Assembly (NCBI RefSeq): GCF_000427295.1
Contig: NZ_ATNM01000036.1
Coordinates: 1 to 64,000, forward strand
DNA from: Cyclobacterium qasimii M12-11B
GTDB lineage: Bacteria > Bacteroidota > Bacteroidia > Cytophagales > Cyclobacteriaceae
Direction: 5' to 3'
Length of the DNA stretch: 64,000 nt
Shown here piece by piece: positions 29,674 to 40,909 of this stretch (position 1 is the first letter of the stretch; the number at the start of each line of letters is the position of its first letter). The translations under genes and the position numbers were made by a program. The notes under the pieces are model-generated. The model worked only from the letters and a program-made list of their open reading frames with translations. It had not been told where the DNA came from and made no database searches.

Positions 29674-31185
29674 TTAATGGGAGCCTACAGAGGCAGACAT
29701 AACTGCATTAATATCTACACCCAGGCCTTTTGCGACCCGACTACCAAACTCATCGTCCATTCTAAACCAATGGCAAAGTTGACGATTTATAATTACATCC
29801 CTTTTGGGGCCGGTGATACCACTCATTGCGCCTATAGTATTATTGACGGTATTGTCTTGCTCACTTTTGCTCATCACATCTCTAAACAAACTTCTTGGCT
29901 GGGAGTAATGGTCGTTGTCCCCTACTTTACTGTTTCTGTCATACCAATCCGCAATCGTGTCTTCGAGTTGTTCTGACGGTTCCTGATAAGTCTTGTCCAC
30001 TTCAATCTCATCAAAACTGTTGGGCCAGTAATTGGGTTGCTTGCCTCCGTTACCATCTACCCTCATCGTGCCATCTCTTTGGTAATTGTTAACGGCAAAA
30101 GGACAACGGTTTACCGGAATTTGTTCATAATTAGCCCCGATTCTATACCTTTGGGCATCCGGATAGGAAAGTAACCTGCCCTGAAGCATTTTGTCTGGAC
30201 TATAGCCAAGGCCATCCACTACGTGTGCAGGAGCAAAAGCAGATTGCTCCACATCCTGAAAGTAATTGTCAGGATTTTTATTCAATTCCAACACCCCTAC
30301 ATCAACTAAGGGAAATTGGGAATGTGGCCATATTTTGGTAATGTCAAAAGGATTAAAATCTACCTTTCTAGCCTGGTCTGTGGTCATTACCTGAATTTTA
30401 ACGTTCCATTTGGGGAAATCGCCATTGTCTATGGATTCCAATAGATCTCTTTGAGCAAAATCTAGGTCTTTGGATTTCATCTGAGCAGCCTCCTCGTCAG
30501 TAAAGTTTTTTATTCCCTGGGCAGTTTTAAAATGGTATTTCACAAATACTTTTTCATTTCTCGCATTGATCATGGAAAAAGTATGCGAACCGTAGCCATT
30601 CATGTGTCGATAACCTACGGGTGTTCCTCTGTCACTCATTAAAATTAAAACCTGGTGCAAAGATTCTGGTGTCAAAGACCAGTAATCCCAAACCATCGTC
30701 GGTGACTTACAGTTGGTGTAAGGATCCCTCTTTTGAGTGTGTATGAAGTCTGAAAACTTTTTAGGGTCTTTTATAAAAAATACAGGCGTATTGTTCCCTA
30801 CTAAATCCCAATTACCATCTTCCGTGTAAAATTTGATCGCAAATCCTCTTGGGTCTCTTTCTGTATCAGCGGATCCCTTTTCACCTCCAACAGTAGAGAA
30901 TCGGAGAAATACTTTTGTCTTTTTGCCTATTTTATTAAAAACTTTGGCTTTTGTATATTGGCTAATATCCTCGGTAACCGTAAAAGTGCCAAATGCTCCT
31001 GATCCTTTGGCATGAACAATCCTTTCTGGTATTCTCTCTCTGTTGAAGTGAGCCATTTTCTCATGAAGAATATAGTCTTCTAAAAGAATGGGCCCCCTGG
31101 GACCAACCGTCTTAGAATTTTCATTTTCGACATATATCCTTCCAGATGCTGTCGTTAACTTGTTATGGTTTTTCTCTTCTGACAT
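29674..31185 (-). CDS. katA: Monofunctional haem catalase
   Basis: It converts hydrogen peroxide to water and oxygen. The 503-residue size is that of the small-subunit (clade 3) catalases. The catalytic histidine is His58 in RIVHAKGSGAFGTF, the distal asparagine lies in GNNTPVFFIKDP, and the haem-ligand tyrosine in RLLSYPDAQRYRIG. It is monocistronic with its own terminator. No OxyR or PerR gene is nearby, and no recognisable operator was seen in the 290-base upstream gap. Confidence 0.96.
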   Translation of the reverse strand: MSEEKNHNKLTTASGRIYVENENSKTVGPRGPILLEDYILHEKMAHFNRERIPERIVHAKGSGAFGTFTVTEDISQYTKAKVFNKIGKKTKVFLRFSTVGGEKGSADTERDPRGFAIKFYTEDGNWDLVGNNTPVFFIKDPKKFSDFIHTQKRDPYTNCKSPTMVWDYWSLTPESLHQVLILMSDRGTPVGYRHMNGYGSHTFSMINARNEKVFVKYHFKTAQGIKNFTDEEAAQMKSKDLDFAQRDLLESIDNGDFPKWNVKIQVMTTDQARKVDFNPFDITKIWPHSQFPLVDVGVLELNKNPDNYFQDVEQSAFAPAHVVDGLGYSPDKMLQGRLLSYPDAQRYRIGANYEQIPVNRCPFAVNNYQRDGTMRVDGNGGKQPNYWPNSFDEIEVDKTYQEPSEQLEDTIADWYDRNSKVGDNDHYSQPRSLFRDVMSKSEQDNTVNNTIGAMSGITGPKRDVIINRQLCHWFRMDDEFGSRVAKGLGVDINAVMSASVGSH

Positions 31186-31400
31186 GACGCTTATTTTTAA
31201 TTTATGTACACGGTATTGCTTCGATGAAATAAAGATAAGGGGAAAATACTTATAGTAAAAATTGATTGTTTCTATAATACGATAGTCATAATCTATAACT
31301 CAAAATATAAGTTGTCGCTTTTGCCAGGCAAGTTCAAAAAGCCACAAAAAACAATAGGCATTTCAGCTTTCTTTCCAGATTCCACAATTTTACTTGAATA

Positions 31401-31439
31401 ATGTCAGAATAATAAAGTGAACTACTGTCAATATGTCGG
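31401..31439 (+). promoter_or_regulatory. TGTCA-box cluster upstream of miaB
   Basis: Three TGTC(A/G) elements, ATGTCAG near 31401, CTGTCA near 31425 and ATGTCGG near 31433, occur within 40 bases about 40-75 bases before the miaB start. A similar cluster lies upstream of groES (38085-38131). I infer a shared regulator site; no regulator is proven. Confidence 0.35.
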
Positions 31440-31477
31440 TATTTTATTAAATTTGCGATCTGAAATATAGTCAGCCA

Positions 31478-32940
31478 ATGGAAAATATTATTAAGGATAT
31501 CGATATCATCAGCGGTGAGGAAGACACGAATAGTGATTTTAAGGTAACCGCCGAAGAAAATACAGGTAAAGCGAAGCGGTTATACATCGAAAGCTATGGT
31601 TGCCAAATGAATTTTTCTGACAGTGAGATTGTCGCTTCCATCATGAAGGAAACGGGATTTGATACTACCTCTGATTTCAATAATGCAGATGTAATTTTAC
31701 TTAACACCTGTTCTATTAGAGACAAGGCAGAGCGGACGGTACGCAAAAGATTAAGTCAGTTCAATCAAGTCAAAAAAGCCAACCCTGAATTAAAAATTGG
31801 TGTTTTAGGCTGTATGGCAGAACGCTTAAAAGAAAAGCTTTTAGAAGAAGAGAAATTGGTGGATTTAGTTGTTGGTCCTGATGCTTATAGAGACTTACCA
31901 AGTCTAGTAAGTTTGGCAGAGGATGGGCAAAAAGGAATAAACACATTTTTATCAAGGGAGGAAACTTATGCTGACATTTCTCCGGTAAGACTAAACTCCA
32001 ACGGAGTAAGTGCGCTCATATCTATAATGAGAGGCTGTGACAATATGTGTTCCTTTTGTGTAGTTCCTTTCACAAGAGGCAGAGAGCGAAGTCGTGATCC
32101 ACATTCCATTACCAAGGAAGCCAAAGAGTTATTTGACCAAGGCTACAGGGAGGTTACCCTTTTAGGGCAAAATGTAGACAGTTATAAGTGGTCTTCGGAG
32201 GAAAACAACAAAGCGCGTCTCAATAAAAAGGAGAACGAAGTATCCCAAGTTGTTTATTTTTCTGATTTACTAGAGATGGTAGCAAATGTAGACCCAAAAC
32301 TTAGGGTTAGGTTTTCCACTTCTCATCCCAAAGACATTACAGACAAGGTCTTGGAAACGATGAAGCAATACGAAAACATTTGTAATTACATTCATTTACC
32401 TGTTCAAAGTGGCAATAGCAGGGTTTTAGAGATGATGAACAGGACTTATGACCGTGAATGGTACTTGGACCGAATCAAAAAAATACGCGAAATATTGGGT
32501 GAGAATTGTGGGATTTCTTCGGATATGATTGCAGGATTTTGTTCTGAAACAGAGGAAGAGCATCAAGACACCTTGAGTATAATGGACATTGTAAAATTTG
32601 ATTTTTCTTACATGTTTTATTATTCCGAGCGTCCCGGGACATTGGCAGAAAAGAAATACAAGGATGATATTCCTTTAGCAGTAAAAAACGTAGGCTCCAG
32701 GAGATCATTGACAAGCAAGGTGCCCTTTCACTTATAAGACATCAAAGAGAAGTTGGGCAGGTACAAGAGGTTTTAGTAGAAGGATTGTCCAAAAGGTCCG
32801 AAGATCAATTAAAGGCCAAGAATTCAGCCAATAAGGTGGTGATCATACCGAAAAGCAATTTAAATATAGGAGATTATGTCACAGTTAGGATTACAGATTG
32901 TACCTCTGCGACCCTATTTGGAGAAATTGTCAATCAATAA
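31478..32940 (+). CDS. miaB: tRNA-2-methylthio-N6-dimethylallyladenosine synthase (frameshifted)
   Basis: A radical-SAM methylthiotransferase that modifies A37 of tRNAs reading UNN codons. The N-terminal UPF0004 domain begins at about residue 34 ([14 protein letters not shown]) with three cluster-binding cysteines. The radical-SAM motif [20 protein letters not shown] lies at about 188-207. The C-terminal TRAM domain (about 420-485) is in another frame: [20 protein letters not shown] through GEIVNQ. The break is an A6 run at 32683-32688; one added base gives 487 residues. The N-terminus has an acidic extension of about 30 residues. The sigma-54 activator gene follows ten bases later. Confidence 0.93.
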
Positions 32941-32950
32941 ATAAAAAATC

Positions 32951-34263
32951 ATGATCTCTATAAGTGCATCGGAAATATTGAGCGTCAAGCAAAGGTTCGG
33001 AATAATTGGAAACAGTCCGCTACTCAATCATGCCATTCAAGTGGCCATGCAGGTTTCTCCTACAGAAATGACCGTGTTGGTCACTGGTGAAAGTGGTAGT
33101 GGTAAAGAATCTTTTTCTAAAATCATCCATGCACTTAGCCGTCGTAAACATGGCAAATTCATAGCGATTAACTGTGGTGCCATACCAGAAGGAACAATTG
33201 ATTCAGAGTTGTTTGGTCATGAAAAAGGTTCATTTACGGGTGCTCACGAGGCAAGAAAGGGATATTTTGAAGGTACTGATGGTGGTTCTATTTTCCTGGA
33301 TGAAATAGGAGAAATGCCTCTGGGAACTCAGGCGAGACTATTGCGGGTATTGGAAAATGGTGAATTCATCAAAGTTGGCTCCTCAAAAGTTTTGAAAACG
33401 GATGTTAGGGTAATAGCTGCTACCAATGTAAACCTTCTAAAGGCTGTTGAAAAAGGCAAATTCAGGGAAGATTTGTATTACAGGTTAAACACAGTTCCCA
33501 TTTTTGTCCCCCCCCTAAGGCAAAGAGGAGATGACATAGCTTTATTGTTTAGAAAATTCACAACTGATTTCTCTGAAAAGTATCAGGTTAAGCCTATTAC
33601 ACTTTCCGAAGATGCGAGAAAACTTCTCCTCAAATTTCCTTTTCCTGGAAATATCAGACAATTAAAGAATTTAGCAGAGCAAATTTCGTTATTGGAGGAG
33701 GAAAGAGAAGTTGATATAGAAACCTTAATCAAATATCTTCCTGAAGAAAAAAGCAGTTTACCCGCATCAATCAAGGGAAACAATGACAAGCAGGATGCTT
33801 TCTCGGATTTTTCTGAACGTGAAATCTTGTATAAAGTCCTTTTCGATATGAAAAAGGACATGACCGATTTAAAAAAACTTATATTAGAGTCTTATCATTC
33901 AGGTGGCTTGGATCAAAATATCATGAAAAAGCATCAAAACCTTTTTGAAGATATGGAGTCATCTTCTCATTATGATGAGAGCCCCAATCCCTCTAAGAAC
34001 CTACCTTTGGTATTGGAGTCTCGGAGTGCGAAGAAAGAACAGAAAGAAGAAAAGGAGAGCACAAGAAAAAACTACGAGGAAGATATCATTGAAGATATAA
34101 TTCATGAAGAAGACGACAATTCGCTTTCTTTGGAAAAAAAGGAAAAGAACTGATTACCAAAGCATTAAAAAAACACCATAACAAGAGAAAATATGCTGCC
34201 ATGGATTTGGGAATCTCTGAAAGAACGCTTTACAGGAAGATCAAGCAATATGATATTCAATAG
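32951..34263 (+). CDS. Sigma-54 interaction domain transcription activator (frameshifted before its HTH)
   Basis: An AAA+ bacterial enhancer-binding protein. The ATPase starts almost at the N-terminus, with Walker A GESGSGKES, the sigma-54-contacting GSFTGA loop, Walker B SIFLDEIGEM, and arginine finger region FREDLYYRLNTVPI. A long acidic linker (about 275-400) follows. The C-terminal Fis-type helix-turn-helix (AMDLGISERTLYRKIKQY) lies in another frame after an A7 run at 34134-34140; adding one base gives 437 residues. There is no receiver or sensor domain, so activity may be set by partner binding or by expression level. It sits between miaB and lptE; its targets are unknown, and groESL is a speculative candidate. 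Confidence 0.9.
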
Positions 34264-34783
34264 AATCCTATTATTATTACTAGGCATAACTTGTTTGGTA
34301 TCCGCCTGCAAAATTGAATACAGTTTTACAGGCACCACCCTTGACTACAATGTTACCAATACCTTTTCAGTAGATAATTTTTTCAATGATTCGGGAGGAG
34401 GTCCAGCCAATATGGGGCAGGTGTTCACCGAAGATCTGAAAGATTATTTTCAACGGAACACTCAGTTGGAATTGGTTCAAAACAATGGAGACATCCAATT
34501 TCTGGGAGCCATCACCAAGTACACGATAAGCCCTCAAGCGACTGTATCCAGCACTAACAGTAATGAACCTGACAGGGCAGGACAAATGCGCATCACAATA
34601 TCGGTGGAATTGGAGTTCATCAACTTGTCAAATGAAGAAGAAAATGCAAAGAAAACATTTTCATTCTTTCAAGATTACGACCCAAGAAGCAAAACTTTGT
34701 TACAGGTGGAAACTGAATTAGTCGAAGTTATTTTTGAAAGTATCATTCAGGATATTTTCACATCTACTGTCGCCAATTGGTAA
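34250..34783 (+). CDS. lptE: LptE-like LPS-assembly lipoprotein
   Basis: I start at the ATG at 34250, which overlaps the end of the activator's HTH frame by 14 bases and yields a lipoprotein signal (MIFNRILLLLLGITCLVSAC). The 177-residue protein matches the Bacteroidota LptE-type pattern: YSFTGT after the cysteine, a VDNFFN segment, and a middle TKYTISPQA strand. LptE plugs the LptD barrel that inserts lipopolysaccharide into the outer membrane. Assignment rests on pattern and on its known neighbourhood with secG and the sigma-54 activator in this phylum. Confidence 0.75.
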   Translation: MIFNRILLLLLGITCLVSACKIEYSFTGTTLDYNVTNTFSVDNFFNDSGGGPANMGQVFTEDLKDYFQRNTQLELVQNNGDIQFLGAITKYTISPQATVSSTNSNEPDRAGQMRITISVELEFINLSNEEENAKKTFSFFQDYDPRSKTLLQVETELVEVIFESIIQDIFTSTVANW

Positions 34784-34823
34784 AAATTGTTATATTTAAA
34801 GAACCTATTTAAATATTGATACT

Positions 34824-35696
34824 GTGAACGCTCAAGCATTTTTAGAACTTATTAATAAAGCCGACAATCTTGACAATGCTGATTTAAAGAAAGCATTAAA
34901 ACTTCAAGAGGAGTTTCCTTACTTTTTGGCACCGAAAGTACTTGCAGCTAAATACGAGTGGGACAAAGCCTCAGGTGAATCTCAAACGTTACTTCATTGG
35001 GCTGCTGTGGTAAGCCCTGAAAGGAAAAGGTTAAAAAGCTTACTGACCGGCACATCACCTATAGTTCCAGCATCAGTTTTAGAAGACGAAATCACTAAAG
35101 CATCTATTGCTGAAATCACAGTGGACGAGCCAATTGTACAGCAAGAGCAGGAAAGCAAAGTTGCCTCAGCAGACACTCCTCCCCTACCAGTAGAAAAGCC
35201 AATCCCTGCTGAGGGGAAATCTTCAGAGAATATTTCCCGGCCTAAAAGAGATGAAATATTAAGGCGTTTGGAAGAAAACCTGAAAAAGATAAACAAAGTA
35301 GCACCTGCCAACCCGGATGGTACTGAAGATTTAAAAAAAAAGGCCATACCCGAAAAAATAAATGAAGAAAAGGACACTTTAATCAATAAGGCAAGTACCT
35401 CTCCTGAAAAAACTGTCACTAAGAAACTCAATAAAGACCAACAAGAATTAATAGATAAATTTAAAGAGAAGCCCATACGGTTAAAAAGGGAAAAAATGGA
35501 TGAGATAGTGGAATTACCAGACTTGTCCGAAAAAAGCACCCTTCTAAATAACAGCATGGTGTCCGAGTCTTACGCCAAATTACTGGCCAAGCAAAACAAA
35601 AATAAAGAGGCCATAGAAATATATCAAAAATTAATATTGAACTTTCCAAAGAAAAAGGCTTTCTTTGCAGATCAAATTGAGAATTTAAAAGAATAA
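34824..35696 (+). CDS. Conserved hypothetical protein with C-terminal TPR-like end
   Basis: A 290-residue protein starting at GTG. The first 70 residues are helical (LKKALKLQEEFPYFLAPKVL, then ERKRLKSLL). A long charged, proline- and lysine-rich low-complexity linker follows (about 85-230). The C-terminus is a TPR-like helix pair (SESYAKLLAKQNKNKEAIEI). The layout suggests a scaffolding or adaptor role. It lies 40 bases after lptE and just before secG. I cannot name a function. Confidence 0.65.
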   Translation: MNAQAFLELINKADNLDNADLKKALKLQEEFPYFLAPKVLAAKYEWDKASGESQTLLHWAAVVSPERKRLKSLLTGTSPIVPASVLEDEITKASIAEITVDEPIVQQEQESKVASADTPPLPVEKPIPAEGKSSENISRPKRDEILRRLEENLKKINKVAPANPDGTEDLKKKAIPEKINEEKDTLINKASTSPEKTVTKKLNKDQQELIDKFKEKPIRLKREKMDEIVELPDLSEKSTLLNNSMVSESYAKLLAKQNKNKEAIEIYQKLILNFPKKKAFFADQIENLKE

Positions 35697-35710
35697 AATA
35701 AATAACAAGC

Positions 35711-36076
35711 ATGTTTGCAGTAATCATCAGTATCATTATCGTTTTAGCCATATTATTAATTTTGGTCATTTTAGGTCAAAACTCTAAAGGTGGCGCAGGA
35801 GCAGCATTTGGTGGTAGTGCCTCACAAATCATGGGCGTTACCAAAACTGGTAATATCTTAGAAAAAGCTACCTGGGTTCTAGCCATTGCAATTTTTGTTT
35901 TGTGCCTAGGTTCTTCAGCTTTTCATGAAAGTAATTCTTCAGGATTTACTTCTCCGAATGTTGAAAACGCACAAAAACAAATCCTCACTCCATCTTTTGA
36001 TGACGAATCAATTCTACCTTCTGAAGGGACTGAGGAAGTAACTCCACTGGAAACAGCTCCAGATACAGAAGAATAA
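35711..36076 (+). CDS. secG: Preprotein translocase subunit SecG
   Basis: The SecYEG accessory subunit that assists protein export. Two membrane segments (about 2-20 and 52-72) flank the conserved loop GQNSKGGAGAAFGGSASQIM. The 121-residue length is longer than in E. coli because of an acidic Glu/Thr/Pro-rich tail, common in Bacteroidota. It is the last gene of the lptE-TPR-secG group and is followed by a strong terminator. Confidence 0.9.
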   Translation: MFAVIISIIIVLAILLILVILGQNSKGGAGAAFGGSASQIMGVTKTGNILEKATWVLAIAIFVLCLGSSAFHESNSSGFTSPNVENAQKQILTPSFDDESILPSEGTEEVTPLETAPDTEE

Positions 36077-36095
36077 CAAAAAATGCAAACACGAT

Positions 36096-36130
36096 AAAAA
36101 AGGCCTGTTGAAATCAACAGGCCTTTTTTT
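36096..36130 (+). terminator. Strong intrinsic terminator after secG
   Basis: AAGGCCTGTTGA and TCAACAGGCCTT form a near-perfect 12-bp stem with a T7 tract, about 20 bases after the secG stop. Confidence 0.92.
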
Positions 36131-36232
36131 TAAATTTTAATATTATTTAAGTAATCAAAAATTGAAGAAGAGCCGGAATATGATTAAATTGACACTTTAA
36201 AACCCTGAATAAAACAACCAAAGTTAAAGTCT

Positions 36233-37210
36233 ATGTTTGAAAATCATTTAAGTATGGAAGATTTAGGTGCGGACAAATGGCCTAATGTCATTTTATGGGC
36301 CGCTCCTGTGATGTTTTTATTGGTATTTATAGAATGGGGAATAAGCTTATACCGAAAAAAAGATACCTACGATAAAAAAGATTTCCTCGCTGCATCTACA
36401 ATTGGACTTGTAAATGTTGGAATAAGTGCCTTAATTAAAGCCTTTACATTCGGAGTAGCGCTATTTTGCTGGAACATTGTCCCTTGGAAAGTGCCTCCAA
36501 CCTGGTGGTCATTTATATTTTGTTTCTTCGCTATAGACCTTGCAAGGTATTGGGCACATAGGGTCACACATGAGCAACGCTTTTGGTGGGCAACTCATAT
36601 TACTCACCACAACTCTACTAAGTACAATTTCTCTGTTTCCTTTCGCCTAGGATGGACGCAGCACATAAAGATTATCTTTTTTGTACCAGTGATGTTGATG
36701 GGCTTTAATCCATTCGTCTTCTTTATTTGTCACCAGGTCGCTGTATTGTATCAGTTCTGGATCCACACTGAATATATCCAAAAGCTCCCTAAGCCTATTG
36801 AATATTTCTTTGTGACACCATCTCATCATAGGGTGCACCATGGAAGTGATGCCCATTATTTGGACAAAAATTACGGTTCTACTTTTATCATTTGGGACAG
36901 GATTTTCGGAACATTTAAGGCAGAGGAAGGAAGACCAACGTATGGCATCACCAAGCCAGTCACTTCTTATAACCCCGTTTACTTGGTTTTCCATGAATGG
37001 GCAGATATAGTGAGCGACATCAAAAAAGCAAGAGACGGAAAAGAGGTATACCAGATCCTATTTGGTAAACCTGGCGATGAGGTTATTAAAAACAGAGAAC
37101 TCAGGGAACAATCTGAAACTGAAACCACAAAATTAAAAAGTAACGTAGCTTCCAGTCCTACCCCAATATTGGTTTCCAATGAGAATTCATTGTTGAAAAA
37201 AGAGGACTAA
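36233..37210 (+). CDS. Fatty acid hydroxylase / sterol desaturase family protein
   Basis: A 325-residue integral membrane di-iron enzyme. The histidine clusters are HRVTHEQRFWWATHITHHNS (about 107-126), HTEYI (about 177) and SHHRVHHGSD (about 197-206), with four or five membrane helices around them. The superfamily hydroxylates or desaturates fatty acids, sterols or carotenoids; the substrate is not deducible. The last 60 residues are polar and not conserved-looking. It is monocistronic between two terminators. Confidence 0.88.
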   Translation: MFENHLSMEDLGADKWPNVILWAAPVMFLLVFIEWGISLYRKKDTYDKKDFLAASTIGLVNVGISALIKAFTFGVALFCWNIVPWKVPPTWWSFIFCFFAIDLARYWAHRVTHEQRFWWATHITHHNSTKYNFSVSFRLGWTQHIKIIFFVPVMLMGFNPFVFFICHQVAVLYQFWIHTEYIQKLPKPIEYFFVTPSHHRVHHGSDAHYLDKNYGSTFIIWDRIFGTFKAEEGRPTYGITKPVTSYNPVYLVFHEWADIVSDIKKARDGKEVYQILFGKPGDEVIKNRELREQSETETTKLKSNVASSPTPILVSNENSLLKKED

Positions 37211-37230
37211 TAACAAGATTCATAATCATC

Positions 37231-37271
37231 AAATAAAAAATGGGAAGACTAAATCTTCCCATTTTTTATTT
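37231..37271. terminator. Bidirectional terminator
   Basis: A long perfect inverted repeat: AAATAAAAAATGGGAAGA pairs with TCTTCCCATTTTTTATTT. It serves both the convergent hydroxylase gene and the minus-strand hypothetical gene, whose TAA stop lies inside the right arm. Confidence 0.93.
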
Positions 37272-37979
37272 GATGACAATATTCCTTAGTAACAATCGCT
37301 TACTAATGGGCAAAAGACTCTCTTGTAAAGGTACATCATGTTTGGAATTAATCCGCCAGGTAGATGGATTGGGGAGGTCCGTAAAGTTTTTGATCAAATC
37401 AAGTTTAATTCGGTGGCAGGTAGTCGTGATGCTTTTCCTAAAAGCTGCAATAAATTTAAGTACTATGCCCCTATATTTGTCCATGCTATTTTGAAATAAA
37501 TCAACTTTATAACGGTAAACCAGAATGTCTTTTGAACAGCCATTGGAGACCAAAGCATAGCCTTCCTTCTGATAGATTGCAGAAAGCCCAACCGGCTCTA
37601 TTTCCAATTGATCTTCTATGAAATCATATATACTCTTCCCCTCTTCTATTTGCTTTTTAATTTGCGGCAGGGCATAGGCTATGATTTCCCCTAATTGTCT
37701 CATTACTTCATCCTCTTCAGTTTTATTCTTATAGCTAATGGCAGCTTTTTTGAAATTTACAGTGTCAATTTCCCGAGGAAATGCAGCTTTTAATTGATGC
37801 CTGTTTTTATTTAATTCTTCAAGCTTCTGATGGTGTTTAATCAGTTCAGCTAATGGAGGATAAAGCTTAACTGATTTAAACTCTTTTTCTACTTCTTTCA
37901 AATAGGCCAAAAGCAGGTACTTTTTATATTCAAAATCGACCCAGCCTTCAGAAATCCAATTATCCGATAAATTTCTCAT
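37266..37979 (-). CDS. Conserved hypothetical protein
   Basis: A 237-residue soluble, mainly helical protein with no signal peptide or membrane segment. It starts MRNLSDNWISEGWVDFEYKK, has charged helices (LAELIKHHQKLEELNKNRHQ) and a final basic beta-rich part. I recognise no family or motif. It is transcribed away from groESL, which begins 227 bases to the right, so both promoters share that gap. Confidence 0.6.
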   Translation of the reverse strand: MRNLSDNWISEGWVDFEYKKYLLLAYLKEVEKEFKSVKLYPPLAELIKHHQKLEELNKNRHQLKAAFPREIDTVNFKKAAISYKNKTEEDEVMRQLGEIIAYALPQIKKQIEEGKSIYDFIEDQLEIEPVGLSAIYQKEGYALVSNGCSKDILVYRYKVDLFQNSMDKYRGIVLKFIAAFRKSITTTCHRIKLDLIKNFTDLPNPSTWRINSKHDVPLQESLLPISKRLLLRNIVIK

Positions 37980-38084
37980 AAAACATCCTATTAAATTACA
38001 GTTATAAAGTACGTAAATGTGACATAATTACCAATTCCTCACCGCAAAATTGACAGGTTCACTTAATTTTTGCTTTGATTGAAC

Positions 38085-38157
38085 TGTCAGTATTGATAAG
38101 TAATTAAGACTTTATGTCAGTAAAAATGTCAATAATACGATTGGCATAGAAAGTGTA
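38085..38157 (+). promoter_or_regulatory. Candidate groESL control region: TGTCA boxes and a weak sigma-54-like element
   Basis: TGTCAG at 38085, TGTCAG at 38115 and TGTCA at 38127 precede TTGGCATAGAAAGTGTA (38141-38157). The last has the -24 GG of a sigma-54 promoter, with GT instead of GC at -12 with the correct ten-base spacing. A TGACAG at 38051 forms an inverted pair with the first box. No CIRCE element (TTAGCACTC-N9-GAGTGCTAA) is present. The sigma-54 reading is tentative. Confidence 0.35.
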
Positions 38158-38206
38158 AATAAGGTTTTGTATTATAGAAATTAAACTTTAAAAATAACTA
38201 AATCAC

Positions 38207-38485
38207 ATGTCTAAAGTTAACATCCAACCTCTAGCAGACAGGGTTTTGGTAGAGCCCGCTGCCGCAGAAGAAAAAACGGCCTCAGGTCTTTATATCCCTG
38301 ATACTGCCAAAGAAAAACCACAAAAAGGTACCGTAATCGCAATCGGTAATGGCAAAAAAGATGAGCCATTAACTGTAAAAGTTGGCGATACTGTTTTGTA
38401 TGGCAAGTATGCTGGCACTGAGCTATCTGTAGAAGGTGCTGATTATTTGATCATGAGAGAAGCGGATATTTTCGCTATCCTTTAA
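38207..38485 (+). CDS. groES: Co-chaperonin GroES
   Basis: The 92-residue heptameric lid of the chaperonin. It has the characteristic start [20 protein letters not shown], the mobile loop [16 protein letters not shown] and the C-terminal [12 protein letters not shown]. It is followed after 52 bases by groEL. Family length and order are standard. Confidence 0.97.
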   Translation: MSKVNIQPLADRVLVEPAAAEEKTASGLYIPDTAKEKPQKGTVIAIGNGKKDEPLTVKVGDTVLYGKYAGTELSVEGADYLIMREADIFAIL

Positions 38486-38510
38486 TTAAAGGTCCTATAA
38501 TCAAGTTTAA

Positions 38511-40166
<1,656 letters not shown>

Positions 40167-40187
40167 TTCATTTCACATAAAATGCTT

Positions 40188-40219
40188 AAAAGGGAAACTA
40201 TAATGGTTTCCCTTTTTTT
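40188..40219 (+). terminator. Intrinsic terminator after groEL
   Basis: AAAGGGAAAC and GTTTCCCTTT flank a short loop and are followed by a T7 tract, about 20 bases after the groEL stop. Confidence 0.9.
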
Positions 40220-40376
40220 GTTTCCACCAATTTGAGACCAAATCCCATTACTTTAGTTAAAACTTTAACGCAATCAATCTTACGAAAATTTAAAACTTTA
40301 TTTTAATAGTGGAATTATAGTGTTAAATTTCAGACGTAAGAGAACGAGAGAGAGAAAAGTTATTATTTAATAGTCA

Positions 40377-40751
40377 ATGTATCCATTCGATTTAATTGTT
40401 TTAATTGATGATGACCCAATAAACAATCTGATCAATAAACGGTTAATCAACAAATTAAATTTATCACCTAAGACCATCGAATTTTTAGAGGCTGAGGTAG
40501 CGTTACAATACCTTAAAGATCCAGATTTGGAAAAAAGGATATTGATCCTTGTCGATATTAATATGCCTGTAATGAATGGTTGGGATTTTTTAAGCCAGTA
40601 CCTGGAACTTGAAAATGGCAGGAAGGATCGTATCATTATGCTATCCAGTTCAATCGACTTTCAAGACAGACAAAAATCAAAAGAATTTCCTTTTGTAAGT
40701 GGTTTTATTGAAAAACCGCTCACCCATGAAAAACTAGAATCCCTATTGTAA
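40377..40751 (+). CDS. Single-domain response regulator (CheY-like receiver)
   Basis: A 124-residue stand-alone receiver. The acidic pocket is LIDDDPINN (Asp11-13), the phospho-acceptor is Asp60 in ILVDINMPVMNGW, the conserved Ser/Thr lies in IIMLSSS, and the lysine in FIEKPLTHE. There is no output domain, so it probably signals by protein contact or takes part in a phosphorelay. No kinase gene is adjacent; hybrid kinases encoded elsewhere in this window could be partners, but nothing shows this. Confidence 0.88.
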   Translation: MYPFDLIVLIDDDPINNLINKRLINKLNLSPKTIEFLEAEVALQYLKDPDLEKRILILVDINMPVMNGWDFLSQYLELENGRKDRIIMLSSSIDFQDRQKSKEFPFVSGFIEKPLTHEKLESLL

Positions 40752-40909
40752 TGTCTATTATTTTGCCTTCACGCAGATATAGCCAAATCCTGCAATAGTT
40801 TTCCCTAGCCTAAAAAAAGCCTTAATTCAAAGCTTCCTATATCATAGGAAACTTAAAACATCAACCCTTCCATTTCTGAAGTATGAAAACGCCATTAACC
40901 AATTTGAGG

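Noticed and set aside
38051-38131. CIRCE/HrcA operator upstream of groES
   Set aside because: The TTAGCACTC-N9-GAGTGCTAA pattern is absent; only TGTCA-type boxes are present.
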